A DNA stretch of 64,000 nt from Agromyces cerinus (GCF_016907835.1 NZ_JAFBCT010000001.1:2356001-2420000); one strand, 5' to 3'; counted from the stretch's first letter, positions 1 to 8,575 are shown. Notes: generated by a model not told the origin, from the letters alone. Made by a program: numbers and translations.

Positions 1-899
1 TGCTCGAGCGGGAACACCCGGTCGACGACGGGGCGCAGCTCGCCGGCGTCGATGCGCCGGGCCAGTTCGGCGAGGTCGTCGCCGCTGCGCAATGCCGCCA
101 GCGGGCGGAGCCGCTGCGACACGAACGGCGAGGTGAGTGATGCCGCGGCCATCCGCCGCATCGGTCCGAGCACCGTGCCGCCCCGGCCAGACGACAGCAC
201 GAGGGTGCCCCGTGGCGTGAGCGAGCGGCGCACGCGACCGAGCGGGTGGTCCGCGACGAGGTCGAAGACGACGTCGTAGCGACCGGCGTTCGCGGTGAAG
301 TCCTCGGCCGTGTAGTCGATCACCTGATCGGCGCCGATCGCCAGCACGTGCTCGGCCTTCGCCCCGCGGCAGACCCCGGTCGCCTCGGCGCCCCGGGCCT
401 TCGCGAGCTGCACGGCGAATCCGCCGACGCCGCCGGAGGCGCCGTTGACGAGCACGTGCTGCCCGGCCGTCACGCCCGCGAGACGCAGGCCCTGCAACGC
501 CGTCGTGCCCGAGACGACGACGGCCGCGGCGTGCACCGCGTCGACGGAGGCGGGCCGTGCGGCGACGAACCGCTCGGGGACCGCGACGAACTCGGCGAAG
601 CCGCCCTGGTCGGATTCCGTGAAGACGGCGTCGCCGACCGCGAACCGCGTGACGGCGGAGCCGACCGCGACGACCTCGCCCGCGACATCCCGGCCGATGA
701 TCGGCCGCTTCGGTCGCCGGATGCCGTAGGCGAGGCGCACCGCTCGCGGCTCGCCGCGCATGAGCAGCACGTCGCCCATGCTGACGGCGACCGCCTCGAC
801 GCGGATGAGCACCTCGTCGGCGGCGGGCTCCGGCACGTCGACCTCGGCGAGCGCGAGCTCGTCGGGGCCGCCGTAGCGGTGCTGCACGATCGCCCTCAT
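1..899 (-). CDS. Zinc-free MDR NAD(P)H:quinone oxidoreductase-like protein (C-terminus cut by window edge)
   Basis: The reading frame starts at ATG 899 and runs off the left edge, leaving 299 residues. It encodes a medium-chain dehydrogenase/reductase of the quinone oxidoreductase type: a GroES-like N-terminal domain (about residues 1-115) and a Rossmann domain with the motif NGASGGVG at 152-159. No cysteine/histidine pattern for a catalytic zinc is visible, so it probably reduces quinones or enones with NAD(P)H in the cytosol; the substrate is unknown. Its start overlaps the stop of the preceding gene by 4 bp (ATGA), so the two are translationally coupled. It is a paralogue of that neighbour, which suggests an old tandem duplication. 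Confidence 0.85.
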   Translation of the reverse strand, partial: MRAIVQHRYGGPDELALAEVDVPEPAADEVLIRVEAVAVSMGDVLLMRGEPRAVRLAYGIRRPKRPIIGRDVAGEVVAVGSAVTRFAVGDAVFTESDQGGFAEFVAVPERFVAARPASVDAVHAAAVVVSGTTALQGLRLAGVTAGQHVLVNGASGGVGGFAVQLAKARGAEATGVCRGAKAEHVLAIGADQVIDYTAEDFTANAGRYDVVFDLVADHPLGRVRRSLTPRGTLVLSSGRGGTVLGPMRRMAAASLTSPFVSQRLRPLAALRSGDDLAELARRIDAGELRPVVDRVFPLE

Positions 900-1924
900 G
901 CCGCGACCGGCTTCGGAGACGGAGCAGGCGACGACGCAGACGCCGCGGGCGCCATCGCGACTACGACGCTGCCGGCCTTGTGCCCGGTGTCGACGCGGCG
1001 ATGCGCGTCGGCGATGTCGTCGAAGGGGACGACCCGATCGACGACCGGCACGAACGCACCCGCATCGATGAGCTCGACGAGCAGGGCGAGCTCCGCCGCC
1101 TTGAGCCGGATGTCGCGGAGCCCCGTGAAGGCGATCGCCGCCCGCCGCCCGTGGCTGAACCAGCGCGTGAGCGGCCACTGCACCATGATCGCGGCCGACG
1201 GCACCGTCGTGAGGTAGATGCCGTGCGGTGCGAGCGCGCGGCGGGCGGCGCCGAACGAGCGCTTGCCGACCGCGTCGAAGATCACGTCGTATGCCCCGCG
1301 GGCCTCGGTGAAGTCCTCGCGCGTGTAGTCGATCACCCGATCGGCCCCGAGCGAGGTGACGAGCGGTGCGTTCGCGGCGCTGCACACGCCGACGACCGTC
1401 GCACCGAAGTGCTTCGCGAGCTGCACCGCCGCCGAGCCCACCGTGCCGGACGCCCCGTTGACGAGCACGACCTGGCCGGGCGCCACCCCGGCGAGATCGC
1501 GGAGGAAGGGCAGTGCGGTGAGGAACCCGTCGACCGTCGCGACCGCCCCTGCGGCGTCGAGCCCTGCGGGGAGGTGCGCGATCGGTGCGTCCTCGGCGAT
1601 CACGACCAGTTCGGCGTGCGCGCCCATCGACGGCGCCAACGTGCCGAAGACCCGGTCGCCCGGCGCGAACCGGGTCACGTCGCTGCCGACGCGTTCGACC
1701 ACGCCGGCGAAGTCGGAGCCGAGCACCGGGTGCTTCGGCTTCGTGAGTCCGAAGAAGAGGCGGGCGAAGCGCGGGGTGCCGCTGCGCCCGGCGCTGTCGG
1801 AGGGGCCGACGGTGCTCGCCTCGACCCGCACGAGCACCTCGCTCGCATCGATCGTGGGTTCGGCTGCCTCCTGCAGGTGCAGCACCTCGGGCGGACCGTA
1901 TCGTTCGTACACTGCGATTCTCAT
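896..1924 (-). CDS. Zinc-free MDR NAD(P)-dependent oxidoreductase
   Basis: A 342-residue medium-chain dehydrogenase/reductase. The GroES-like domain is at about 1-120 and the nucleotide-binding domain carries NGASGTVG at 156-163. Total length is near the family norm of 320-340, with an extra Ala/Ser/Pro-rich tail. No zinc ligands are visible, which places it with quinone oxidoreductases and related enone reductases. The start ATG (1924) overlaps the stop of the upstream regulator by 4 bp, and its own stop overlaps the start of the next MDR gene. Regulator, membrane protein and two MDR enzymes thus form one transcription unit, which suggests a response to an electrophile or redox compound (inference). 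Confidence 0.88.
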   Translation of the reverse strand: MRIAVYERYGPPEVLHLQEAAEPTIDASEVLVRVEASTVGPSDSAGRSGTPRFARLFFGLTKPKHPVLGSDFAGVVERVGSDVTRFAPGDRVFGTLAPSMGAHAELVVIAEDAPIAHLPAGLDAAGAVATVDGFLTALPFLRDLAGVAPGQVVLVNGASGTVGSAAVQLAKHFGATVVGVCSAANAPLVTSLGADRVIDYTREDFTEARGAYDVIFDAVGKRSFGAARRALAPHGIYLTTVPSAAIMVQWPLTRWFSHGRRAAIAFTGLRDIRLKAAELALLVELIDAGAFVPVVDRVVPFDDIADAHRRVDTGHKAGSVVVAMAPAASASSPAPSPKPVAA

Positions 1925-2169
1925 GATGCCGACTCCTCCGAGTCCGTCGCCGCGTCGTGATCGGGGTACTGGAAGACGTCGTCGAGCGGCACCCCGAAGA
2001 TCCGCGCGAGTTGGAATGCCATCTCGAGCGACGGCGAGTAGCGCCCCTGTTCGATGGCGATGACGGTCTGCCGGGTCACGCCGAGACGCTTCGCGAGCTC
2101 GGCCTGGGTCATCTCGCCGGCCCGGAACCGCAGCGAGCGGATGTCGTTCGTGACCCTCGTCGGCTTCAC
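1921..2169 (-). CDS. Small Xre-family HTH transcriptional regulator
   Basis: An 82-residue DNA-binding protein consisting almost only of a Xre/Cro-type helix-turn-helix (TQAELAKRLGVTRQTVIAIE at about 21-40), followed by an acidic tail. It resembles the compact YozG-type regulators often found beside small membrane proteins. The start is taken as GTG 2169, which overlaps the stop of the membrane-protein gene as GTGA; a GTG three bases earlier is also possible. It probably binds the TGTCA dyads at 2614-2677 and controls its own operon (inference). No ligand or sensor domain is present, so any signal may come through the co-encoded membrane protein. Confidence 0.85.
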   Translation of the reverse strand: MKPTRVTNDIRSLRFRAGEMTQAELAKRLGVTRQTVIAIEQGRYSPSLEMAFQLARIFGVPLDDVFQYPDHDAATDSEESAS

Positions 2170-2597
2170 CACGTCGGCACTCCCCTGCGGTAGGCGACGA
2201 GTTTCGTGATGCTCGAGACGACAGCGGAGAGCACGAAGCAGAGGTAGACGGTGTTCGCGATCCAGAAGCCGTCGACGTCGAACATCGCGAGCACGAGCGC
2301 GCCGAGGGCGCCGATCACCACGAACGAGCTGCCGACGCGCTCGCCCAGCCGGTCGATCTCCTTGTCGCGCACATCGCCGCGCGTGCTCTCGCTCGGCGAG
2401 AGGATCTCGACGAGGATGCGCCCGATGATCGAGGCCACGATCGCGCCGCCGATGACCCAGAGCATGGCCGGCACGTAGTCGATCTGCTCGGCCGCGGTGC
2501 CGTTCAGCAGCTGCGGCAGCATGAGCGAGAGGTACACGGTGCTGCCCACGACGGCGACCACGAGGTAGACCCACGTGCCCTTCTCCTCGTACGACAT
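2166..2597 (-). CDS. Four-helix membrane protein, DUF2178-like, partner of the Xre regulator
   Basis: A 143-residue integral membrane protein with four predicted transmembrane stretches (about 9-30, 43-64, 89-105, 110-132) and a charged loop between helices 2 and 3 containing a DERI-like segment (DKEIDRLGERVG). The C-terminus ends in a basic YRRG motif. This matches the small DUF2178-like membrane proteins commonly encoded just before a Xre regulator in actinobacteria. Function is unknown. An AGGAGG Shine-Dalgarno sequence lies just upstream of ATG 2597, and the gene is first in the operon, about 40 bp from the -10 box. It may sequester or modulate the regulator (inference). Confidence 0.8.
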   Translation of the reverse strand: MSYEEKGTWVYLVVAVVGSTVYLSLMLPQLLNGTAAEQIDYVPAMLWVIGGAIVASIIGRILVEILSPSESTRGDVRDKEIDRLGERVGSSFVVIGALGALVLAMFDVDGFWIANTVYLCFVLSAVVSSITKLVAYRRGVPTW

Positions 2598-2613
2598 GTG
2601 GTCCTCCTCGAAA

Positions 2614-2631
2614 TGTCAGAAATGTTTGACA
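2614..2631. promoter_or_regulatory. Candidate operator, proximal TGTCA dyad
   Basis: The sequence TGTCAGAAATGTTTGACA is an imperfect inverted repeat located at the predicted transcription start, just downstream of the -10 box. Together with the related dyad at 2660-2677 it is a likely binding site for the Xre regulator. Confidence 0.6.
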
Positions 2632-2636
2632 TTGCC

Positions 2637-2665
2637 AATGTAGAGAATTCTCGACATTGTGTCAA
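2637..2665 (-). promoter_or_regulatory. Sigma70-like promoter of the membrane protein/Xre/MDR operon
   Basis: Reading leftward, a consensus -35 TTGACA (2665-2660) is followed by exactly 17 bases and a -10 TACATT (2642-2637). A start site would fall near 2630, giving a leader of about 30 nt with an AGGAGG ribosome-binding site. The -35 lies inside one dyad and the predicted start site inside another. Confidence 0.75.
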
Positions 2666-2677
2666 GCATTCTTGACA
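2660..2677. promoter_or_regulatory. Candidate operator, distal TGTCAA dyad over the -35 box
   Basis: TGTCAAGCATTCTTGACA has perfect 6-bp arms (TGTCAA/TTGACA) with a 6-bp spacer. One arm is the -35 box itself, so protein binding here would block polymerase. The dyad centres are 46 bp apart, roughly four helical turns plus, so cooperative binding on nearly one DNA face is possible (inference). Confidence 0.65.
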
Positions 2678-2765
2678 TCTGAGGCGTCGCGACGGCCTCC
2701 TTGCGTCGGCGACCTGGCCTCTCAGGACGACGGTCGTGGGGTCGTGCCGGTGCTATCGTGGTCGC

Positions 2766-2783
2766 GGTTTCAACGTTGAAACC
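2766..2783. promoter_or_regulatory. LacI-type operator, 18-bp perfect palindrome
   Basis: GGTTTCAACGTTGAAACC is a perfect palindrome with the central CG step typical of LacI/GalR operators. It lies 22 bp upstream of the MFS start and directly after a TATCGT box (2754-2759) that could be the -10 element. The LacI regulator encoded at the end of the same operon is the obvious candidate ligand, making this an autoregulated unit induced by a sugar (inference). Confidence 0.75.
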
Positions 2784-2804
2784 GGCGAGGAGCAACCACC
2801 GCAC

Positions 2805-4184
2805 ATGCCCACCCCGGACACCATCGGCACTCGGCGCATCGACGCGCTCCGCGCCCCGCATCTCGGCGGCCGCACGTGGACGGCCATCCTCGCCGTCGGA
2901 CTCGTCGGGCAGCTCGCCTGGGTCATCGAGAACATGTACCTCAACCTGTTCGTCTACGACACGATCTCGACCGACCCCGCCATCATCGCGATCATGGTCG
3001 CAGCGAGCGCCGTCGCCGCGACGGCGGCCACGCTGCTCTTCGGCGCCTGGTCGGACCGACTCGCCCGTCGACGCGAGTTCGTCGCCATCGGCTACATCGT
3101 CTGGGGTCTCGTCACGGCCGCATTCGGCCTGGTCGGCGGAGGCGCGTCCGGGGCACTCTCGGACGGGGCATCCGGTGCATCGACCGCCGCCGCGGCGACC
3201 GCGACCGCCGTGATCGCCGTGATCGCGCTGGACTGCGTCATGAGCTTCATCGGCTCCGGCGCGAACGATGCGGCCTTCGCCGCGTGGGTCACCGATTCGA
3301 CGGTGCCCGCCAACCGCGGGCGCGTCGACGGATGGCTCGCCATCATGCCGCTCATCGGCATGCTGCTCGTCTTCGTGCTCCTCGACCCGCTCACGCAGTC
3401 GGGTCAGTGGGGGCTGTTCTTCGGCATCGTCGGCGGGATCACCGTGATCACCGGCATCGCCGCCTGGTTCCTGGTCCGCGACCGCGGCGTGGCGAAGCAC
3501 CCGCACGGCGTGCTGCGCGCGATCTTCGAGGGGCTTCGTCCGCAGACCGTCCGACGCGAACCCGCCCTGTTCCTGACGCTCGCGATCTGGACGGTCGTCG
3601 GGATCAGCTCGCAGGTCTTCCTGCCGTACGTGCTCATCTACCTGCGCTACTCGCTCGCGCTCGACGGATACGCGATCGTGCTCGGCGTCGTGCTGCTGCT
3701 CGCCTCGGCGCTGAGCGTGGCCGGCGGGCGCCTCATGGACCGGATCGGCAAGCCCCGGTTCCTCCCGTACGCCGTCGGAGCGTTCGCCGCCGGCCTCATC
3801 GCCATGACCTTCGTGCGCGAGATGACCGGCGTCATCGCCGCCGCGACGGTGATGATGGCCGGCATGATGGCCTCCGTGGCCGCGGTCTCCGCGATGACGC
3901 GCGACCGCACCCCCGAAGACCGGGCGGGTGGCGTGCAGGGCGCTCGCATGATCATGGCGATCCTGATTCCGATGCTGATCGGCCCGGCGATCGGCGCCGC
4001 CGTGATCTCGGGCGCGGACCACACCTACGTCGACCTCGGCGTCTCGCACCCGGTGCCCGGCCCCGAGATCTTCCTGGCGGCGGCCGTCGTGCTCGTCGTC
4101 GTGCCACCGCTCGCGATGCTGCGTGCACGGATGCTGCGGCGCGGCGAGAAGGCCCTGGCCGCAACCCCGGCGGACCGCGCATGA
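2805..4184 (+). CDS. MFS transporter, probable glycoside permease
   Basis: A 459-residue major facilitator with about twelve hydrophobic segments and a charged central loop (RDRGVAKHPHG region). The short loop after helices 2-3 has the pattern WSDRLARRREF, matching the family A-motif position. Start ATG 2805 is preferred because GAGGAG lies about 12 bases upstream and the upstream in-frame region carries the operator. The stop overlaps the GH2 gene start by 4 bp (ATGA). In this context it should import the oligosaccharide or glycoside cleaved by the downstream glycosidase, probably by proton symport. The substrate cannot be deduced. Confidence 0.85.
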   Translation: MPTPDTIGTRRIDALRAPHLGGRTWTAILAVGLVGQLAWVIENMYLNLFVYDTISTDPAIIAIMVAASAVAATAATLLFGAWSDRLARRREFVAIGYIVWGLVTAAFGLVGGGASGALSDGASGASTAAAATATAVIAVIALDCVMSFIGSGANDAAFAAWVTDSTVPANRGRVDGWLAIMPLIGMLLVFVLLDPLTQSGQWGLFFGIVGGITVITGIAAWFLVRDRGVAKHPHGVLRAIFEGLRPQTVRREPALFLTLAIWTVVGISSQVFLPYVLIYLRYSLALDGYAIVLGVVLLLASALSVAGGRLMDRIGKPRFLPYAVGAFAAGLIAMTFVREMTGVIAAATVMMAGMMASVAAVSAMTRDRTPEDRAGGVQGARMIMAILIPMLIGPAIGAAVISGADHTYVDLGVSHPVPGPEIFLAAAVVLVVVPPLAMLRARMLRRGEKALAATPADRA

Positions 4185-6103
4185 GCCGGCGCACGCCCTG
4201 GGCCGGCGACCTCGACCGCGAGCGCCCGCTGCCCGAATACCCCCGGCCGCAGCTCGTGCGGGAGCACTGGCTGAACCTGAACGGCGTGTGGTCGTACGCG
4301 TTCACCGCGGGCGCCGACATCGCGGCGCCGCCGATCCCCGAGACGTGGCAGGGCGGGATCGTCGTCCCGTTCTCCCCCGAGGCCGAGCTGTCCGGCGTGG
4401 GGCGTCAGCTGCAGCCCGACGAGCGTCTCTGGTACCGGCGGACGGTCCAGGTCCCGGGCGGGGCCGACGGAGGCCGGCTGCTGCTCCACTTCGGTGCCGT
4501 CGACCAGCGATGCCGGGTCATCGTGGACGGCGAGGTCGTCGGCGAGCACTCGGGCGGCTACCTCCCGTTCACGATCGACGTGACGGCCCCGCTCGGCGAC
4601 GGCGCCGAGCACGAACTCGTCGTCGACGTGGTCGATCCGAGCGACACGTCCTACCACTCCCGCGGCAAGCAGGCGCTTCGCCGGGGCGGCATCTGGTACA
4701 CCGCTCAATCCGGCATCTGGCAGACGGTGTGGCTCGAGCGGGTGCCGGTGGTGCACGTGCGGGAGCTCCGCGTTCGGCCGCTGCTCGACGAGGAGCAGGT
4801 CGAAGTGCTGGTCGAGGTCGGCGCGGGCGGGTCCGAGCCCGAGCCCGTGCCATCCGACCGCCCTCGCCCGGCCGACGCACCCCAGGCGACGGTGGTCGTC
4901 CTCGACGCCGGCCGGGAGGTCGCGCGAGCGACCGGGCCGGCCGGCCGGCCGATGCGCCTGCCGCTGCCCGGCCCCCACCGTTGGCACCCCGACGACCCGT
5001 TCCTCTACGACCTCGAAGTCAGGCTCGGCGAAGACCGCGTCGAGAGCTACTTCGGCATGCGCTCGGTCGGCGTCGCGGCCGACGCGCACGGCCGCCCCCG
5101 GCTGATGCTGAACGGCGAGCCGATCCTGCACGCGGCGGTGCTCGACCAGGGCTATTGGCCCGAAGGCCTGTACACGCCGCCATCCGACGCGGCGCTCGTG
5201 CACGACATCGAGCAGATGAAGTCGCTCGGCTTCAACGCCCTGCGCAAGCACATCAAGGTCGAGTCGCTGCGCTGGTACCACCACTGCGACCGTCTCGGCA
5301 TGCTGGTCTGGCAGGATCTCGTGAACGGCGGCCGCCGATACCACCCCGCTGTCGTGACCGTGCCGGTGAAGCTGCCGCTGCGCCTGGACGACCGACGGCA
5401 CCGACTGTTCGGCCGGCAGGACGCCGCGGGCCGGGCCGACTTCCGCACCGAGCTCGACGAGACCGTGCGCCTCCTCGGCAACGCGCCGAGCGTCGTCGTC
5501 TGGGTGCCGTTCAACGAAGGCTGGGGCCAGTTCGACGCGCTCGACGCGGTCGACCGGCTGCGCGCGCTCGACCCCGATCGGGTGATCGATCACGCGAGCG
5601 GATGGCACGACCAGGGCGGCGGCGACCTGCGGAGCCTCCACGTGTACTTCCGCCGGATCAGGCCCGAGCGGGCGTGGCGGACCGAGCGGCGGGCGATCGT
5701 CGTCTCGGAGTACGGCGGCTACAGCCTGCGACTGCCCGGCCACGAGTTCGGTCCGCGGGAGTTCGGCTACCGCCGCTACCGCACGATCGACGATCTCACC
5801 GACGCCTTCGTCGCGCTGCATCGCATCGAGGTCGGACCCGCCGTCGACGCCGGGCTGAGCGGTTACGTCTACACGCAGCTCAGCGACGTCGAGGACGAGC
5901 TCAACGGCCTCGTCACCGCCGACCGGACCGTGCTGAAGCTTCGGGCCGACCGGGTGCGCGAGGTGAACGCCGAGCTCGCGGCGCGCTTCGCCACCGCCGT
6001 CGCCCCCGCTTCCACCGCCTCACCGACCGCATCGCCCGTTGCCCCCACCGAGTCTCCATTCGAACCAGAGGTCCAGGATGCCCCGCACCATCGTCGAGCG
6101 TGA
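4181..6103 (+). CDS. Glycoside hydrolase family 2 protein (beta-galactosidase/glucuronidase type)
   Basis: A 640-residue cytoplasmic GH2 enzyme: a jelly-roll sugar-binding domain (about 20-185), an Ig-like domain (about 190-290) and a TIM barrel (about 295-600). The predicted acid/base is Glu446 in the motif NEGWGQ, and the predicted nucleophile is Glu510 in SEYGG. The downstream TQLSDVEDELNGL motif is typical of GH2. There is no signal peptide, so substrate must be imported, consistent with the MFS gene that overlaps its start by 4 bp. The Pro/Ser/Thr-rich last 35 residues are coded in DNA that also encodes the start of the next gene. Exact substrate is open: galactosides, glucuronides or mannosides are all possible. 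Confidence 0.88.
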   Translation: MSRRTPWAGDLDRERPLPEYPRPQLVREHWLNLNGVWSYAFTAGADIAAPPIPETWQGGIVVPFSPEAELSGVGRQLQPDERLWYRRTVQVPGGADGGRLLLHFGAVDQRCRVIVDGEVVGEHSGGYLPFTIDVTAPLGDGAEHELVVDVVDPSDTSYHSRGKQALRRGGIWYTAQSGIWQTVWLERVPVVHVRELRVRPLLDEEQVEVLVEVGAGGSEPEPVPSDRPRPADAPQATVVVLDAGREVARATGPAGRPMRLPLPGPHRWHPDDPFLYDLEVRLGEDRVESYFGMRSVGVAADAHGRPRLMLNGEPILHAAVLDQGYWPEGLYTPPSDAALVHDIEQMKSLGFNALRKHIKVESLRWYHHCDRLGMLVWQDLVNGGRRYHPAVVTVPVKLPLRLDDRRHRLFGRQDAAGRADFRTELDETVRLLGNAPSVVVWVPFNEGWGQFDALDAVDRLRALDPDRVIDHASGWHDQGGGDLRSLHVYFRRIRPERAWRTERRAIVVSEYGGYSLRLPGHEFGPREFGYRRYRTIDDLTDAFVALHRIEVGPAVDAGLSGYVYTQLSDVEDELNGLVTADRTVLKLRADRVREVNAELAARFATAVAPASTASPTASPVAPTESPFEPEVQDAPHHRRA

Positions 6104-7103
6104 GCTCACCACCCCCGTCGCCCTGTGCCTGCCCGACGGCAGCCTGAACCCCGCCGCAGTCGGCTGGAGCCGCACGCCGCTGCACGACACCTCCGGCATC
6201 GACGGACGCCGGGTCTGGGGACGCAACAAGCGCTGGGAGTACTGGGCTGTGACCACGCCCACGCACCTCATCGCGCTCACGGTCTCGTCGATCGACTACG
6301 CCGCGGTGCACGCGGTCCTCGTGCACGACCGGCGAACCGGGGCGACACTCGATCGCTCGGCGATCGTGCCCTTCGGCGGCGGGACGACGCTGCCCGCATC
6401 GCTCGGCGACGGACCTGCGCGGGCGCGGGCGAAGGGCATCTCGATCGATGTGGAGGAGGTCGAGGACGGCACCCTGCTCCGCGCCGAGGTCGACGGCGCG
6501 CGCCTCGAGATCCTGGCCGAGCTGCCCGAGGGGCACGAGCGTCTCGGCGTCGTCGTTCCGTGGTCGACGAGGCGATTCCAGTACACGGTGAAGGACGTCG
6601 CTCGCCCCGCGACCGGCTGGCTCGAGCTGGACGCCGCCGAGGCCCGCCGTGAGCGAATCGAACTGCCTGCCGGCGAGAGCTGGGCAGTGCTCGACCACGG
6701 CAGAGGCCGCTGGCCCTATCGCATGGTGTGGAACTGGGGTGCCGCCTCGGGCACCGTCAACGGCCGCACGATCGGCCTGCAGCTCGGCGGAAAGTGGACC
6801 GACCGCACGGGTTCGACCGAGAACGCGGTCGTCGTCGACGGACGACTCTCGAAGATCGAGGAGGAGCTCGACTGGGAGTACGACGAGCGCGACTGGTTGG
6901 CGCCGTGGCGCATCCACGGGGTATCCGCCGACCTGCGCTTCGAGCCGTTCTGGGACCGCGTGAGCGCGACCGAGCTCATCGTCTTCGGCTCGCACGGGCA
7001 TCAGTGCTTCGGGCACTACTCGGGGTGGGTGCTGGCCGACGGCGAACGCGTGGAGGTCTCCGGGCTCCTGGGCTGGGCCGAGGACGTGAGGAACCGCTGG
7101 TGA
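6078..7103 (+). CDS. DUF2804 family protein
   Basis: A 341-residue protein matching the DUF2804 pattern, with conserved aromatic-rich segments such as RNKRWEYW, WNWGAASG and the C-terminal HYSGW. The family is probably a beta-rich, lipocalin/AttH-like fold; its function is not established. There is no signal peptide or membrane segment. ATG 6078 overlaps the end of the GH2 gene by 26 bp; an in-frame ATG at 6039 exists but would overlap more and lacks a better ribosome-binding site. Membership in a tightly coupled GH2/MFS/LacI operon suggests a role in handling the same carbohydrate (inference). Confidence 0.8.
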   Translation: MPRTIVERELTTPVALCLPDGSLNPAAVGWSRTPLHDTSGIDGRRVWGRNKRWEYWAVTTPTHLIALTVSSIDYAAVHAVLVHDRRTGATLDRSAIVPFGGGTTLPASLGDGPARARAKGISIDVEEVEDGTLLRAEVDGARLEILAELPEGHERLGVVVPWSTRRFQYTVKDVARPATGWLELDAAEARRERIELPAGESWAVLDHGRGRWPYRMVWNWGAASGTVNGRTIGLQLGGKWTDRTGSTENAVVVDGRLSKIEEELDWEYDERDWLAPWRIHGVSADLRFEPFWDRVSATELIVFGSHGHQCFGHYSGWVLADGERVEVSGLLGWAEDVRNRW

Positions 7104-8182
7104 GCGGCGCAGAGGGGCGCGGGTCCGCGCGGCGTGCGGCGGCGCCGACGCTGAAGGATGTCGCGGCGATCGCCGGCGTCTCCTACCGCACCGTCTCGAA
7201 CGTGATCAGCGGCAAGGTCCCGGTGAGCGAGGCGACGAAGTCCCGTGTCGAGGCCGCGATCGCGGAGCTCGGCTACCGGCCGCAGCTCGCGGCGCGGCAG
7301 CTGCGTGTCGGGCGCACCAACCTGCTCACGCTGTCGGTGCCGTTCCTGTCGTTGCCGTACTTCGCGCAGCTCGCGCACGCGGTGGTCGGCGCGGCCGAAC
7401 AGGCAGGGTACGACGTCGTCGTCGACGAGACGCACGGCGATCCCGAGCGCGAACTCCGCGCGGTAGCGGGGTACCGAACGCTGCTCACGGACGGCGTCAT
7501 CCTGAGCGCGATGTCGATCGGCGACGACCAGCTCGCCGCGGCGCGCGGCAGCACTCCGCTCGTCGTGCTGGGAGAGCGGATCCGAACGGCGCGCGTCGAC
7601 CGGGTCGTCGTCGACAGCGTCACCAGCTCGCGCGATGCGACCGCGCACCTCATCGCGTCAGGTCGGCGCCGCCTCGGCTTCCTGGGCGCGGTGCCGGATG
7701 CCGCGAGCGGCGCCGCGGCCGCCGACCTCCGTCTCGAGGGGTTCCGCTGGGCGCTCCGGCGGGCAGGCCTCGAGCCCGACCCGGCTGACGTGCTGGAGAT
7801 CTCGCCGTGGAACCGCGACTCCCCCGAAGGCGACTACTCGCGCGAGGAGGGCTACGCCCGCACCCGTGCTCTGCTCACCCGCCCACGAGGACTCGATGGG
7901 CTGGACGGACTGGTCTGCGCGAACGACCTGCTCGCGATCGGCGCGCTCCGCGCCCTCCGGGAGGCCGGGATCGACGTACCGTCCCAGCTGGCCGTCGCAG
8001 GCTGGGACGACGCACCCGAGTCGGCGTTCGCGACGCCACCGCTCACGACCATCGCGCCCGACCTCCGCGAACTCGCGCGTCTCGCGGTGGCATCCGTGCT
8101 GCGCCTCGTCGACGACCCCGCCTCGCCGACGCGGGTGGAGCAGGCGCCGTACCGGCTGGTGCGTCGGGCGTCGGCGCCGTAG
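7100..8182 (+). CDS. LacI-family transcriptional regulator
   Basis: A 360-residue repressor. The N-terminal LacI helix-turn-helix is at about 17-39 (TLKDVAAIAGVSYRTVSNVI), followed by the hinge helix (YRPQLAARQL) and a periplasmic-binding-protein-like sensor domain ending in the typical LTTIAPDLRELA segment. Start is GTG 7100, overlapping the DUF2804 stop as GTGA. It closes the operon, so it probably represses its own transcription through the 18-bp palindrome at 2766-2783 and releases it when a sugar from the GH2 reaction binds (inference from family and layout). Confidence 0.9.
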   Translation: MSGAEGRGSARRAAAPTLKDVAAIAGVSYRTVSNVISGKVPVSEATKSRVEAAIAELGYRPQLAARQLRVGRTNLLTLSVPFLSLPYFAQLAHAVVGAAEQAGYDVVVDETHGDPERELRAVAGYRTLLTDGVILSAMSIGDDQLAAARGSTPLVVLGERIRTARVDRVVVDSVTSSRDATAHLIASGRRRLGFLGAVPDAASGAAAADLRLEGFRWALRRAGLEPDPADVLEISPWNRDSPEGDYSREEGYARTRALLTRPRGLDGLDGLVCANDLLAIGALRALREAGIDVPSQLAVAGWDDAPESAFATPPLTTIAPDLRELARLAVASVLRLVDDPASPTRVEQAPYRLVRRASAP

Positions 8183-8233
8183 CAGGCGGCGTCCAGGTCG
8201 ATCCGCTCGCGGCGTTGTCGGCGCCCTTCGCGC

Positions 8234-8560
8234 CTAGTGGCTGCCGCCGTCGACGAACTTGAGGCCGACGACGCAGCCGACGAGCCCGACCAGCAGGGCG
8301 ATCTTGATCCACGAGACATCCGCCTCGCCCGTCACCATCGCCCAGACGACCGTGAGCGCCGCACCGATGCCGACCCAGACGGCGTAGGCGGTGCCGGTCG
8401 GGATGTCGCGCATGGCCCAGGCGAGTCCGCCCATCGAGAGGGCGAGTGCGCCGAAGAAGATGACCGACGGCCAGAGCTTCGTGAAGCCCTCGGACTTGCC
8501 GAGCGCGGTGGCCCAGACGGCTTCGAGCACGCCGGACACGATGAGGATGACCCAGGCCAT
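8234..8560 (-). CDS. sugE: SMR-family guanidinium exporter
   Basis: A 108-residue small multidrug resistance protein with four transmembrane helices. Glu13 in helix 1 (SGVLEAVWATALGKSEG) is the family coupling residue, and the WATAL context is the Gdx/SugE pattern rather than the EmrE one. These proteins export guanidinium in exchange for protons as antiparallel dimers. Start ATG 8560 is chosen because AGGAG (8573-8569) sits eight bases upstream; an in-frame GTG at 8569 overlaps that Shine-Dalgarno. A guanidine-III riboswitch lies immediately upstream, which strongly supports guanidinium as the substrate. Confidence 0.9.
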   Translation of the reverse strand: MAWVILIVSGVLEAVWATALGKSEGFTKLWPSVIFFGALALSMGGLAWAMRDIPTGTAYAVWVGIGAALTVVWAMVTGEADVSWIKIALLVGLVGCVVGLKFVDGGSH

Positions 8561-8575
8561 TTTGTTCACTCCTGT

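Noticed and set aside
2876..5821. Very long alternative frames (up to about 1000 codons) over the MFS/GH2 genes on both strands
   Set aside because: Arg/Ala/His-rich composition and frame relation to the real genes show they are shadows produced by high GC at third codon positions.
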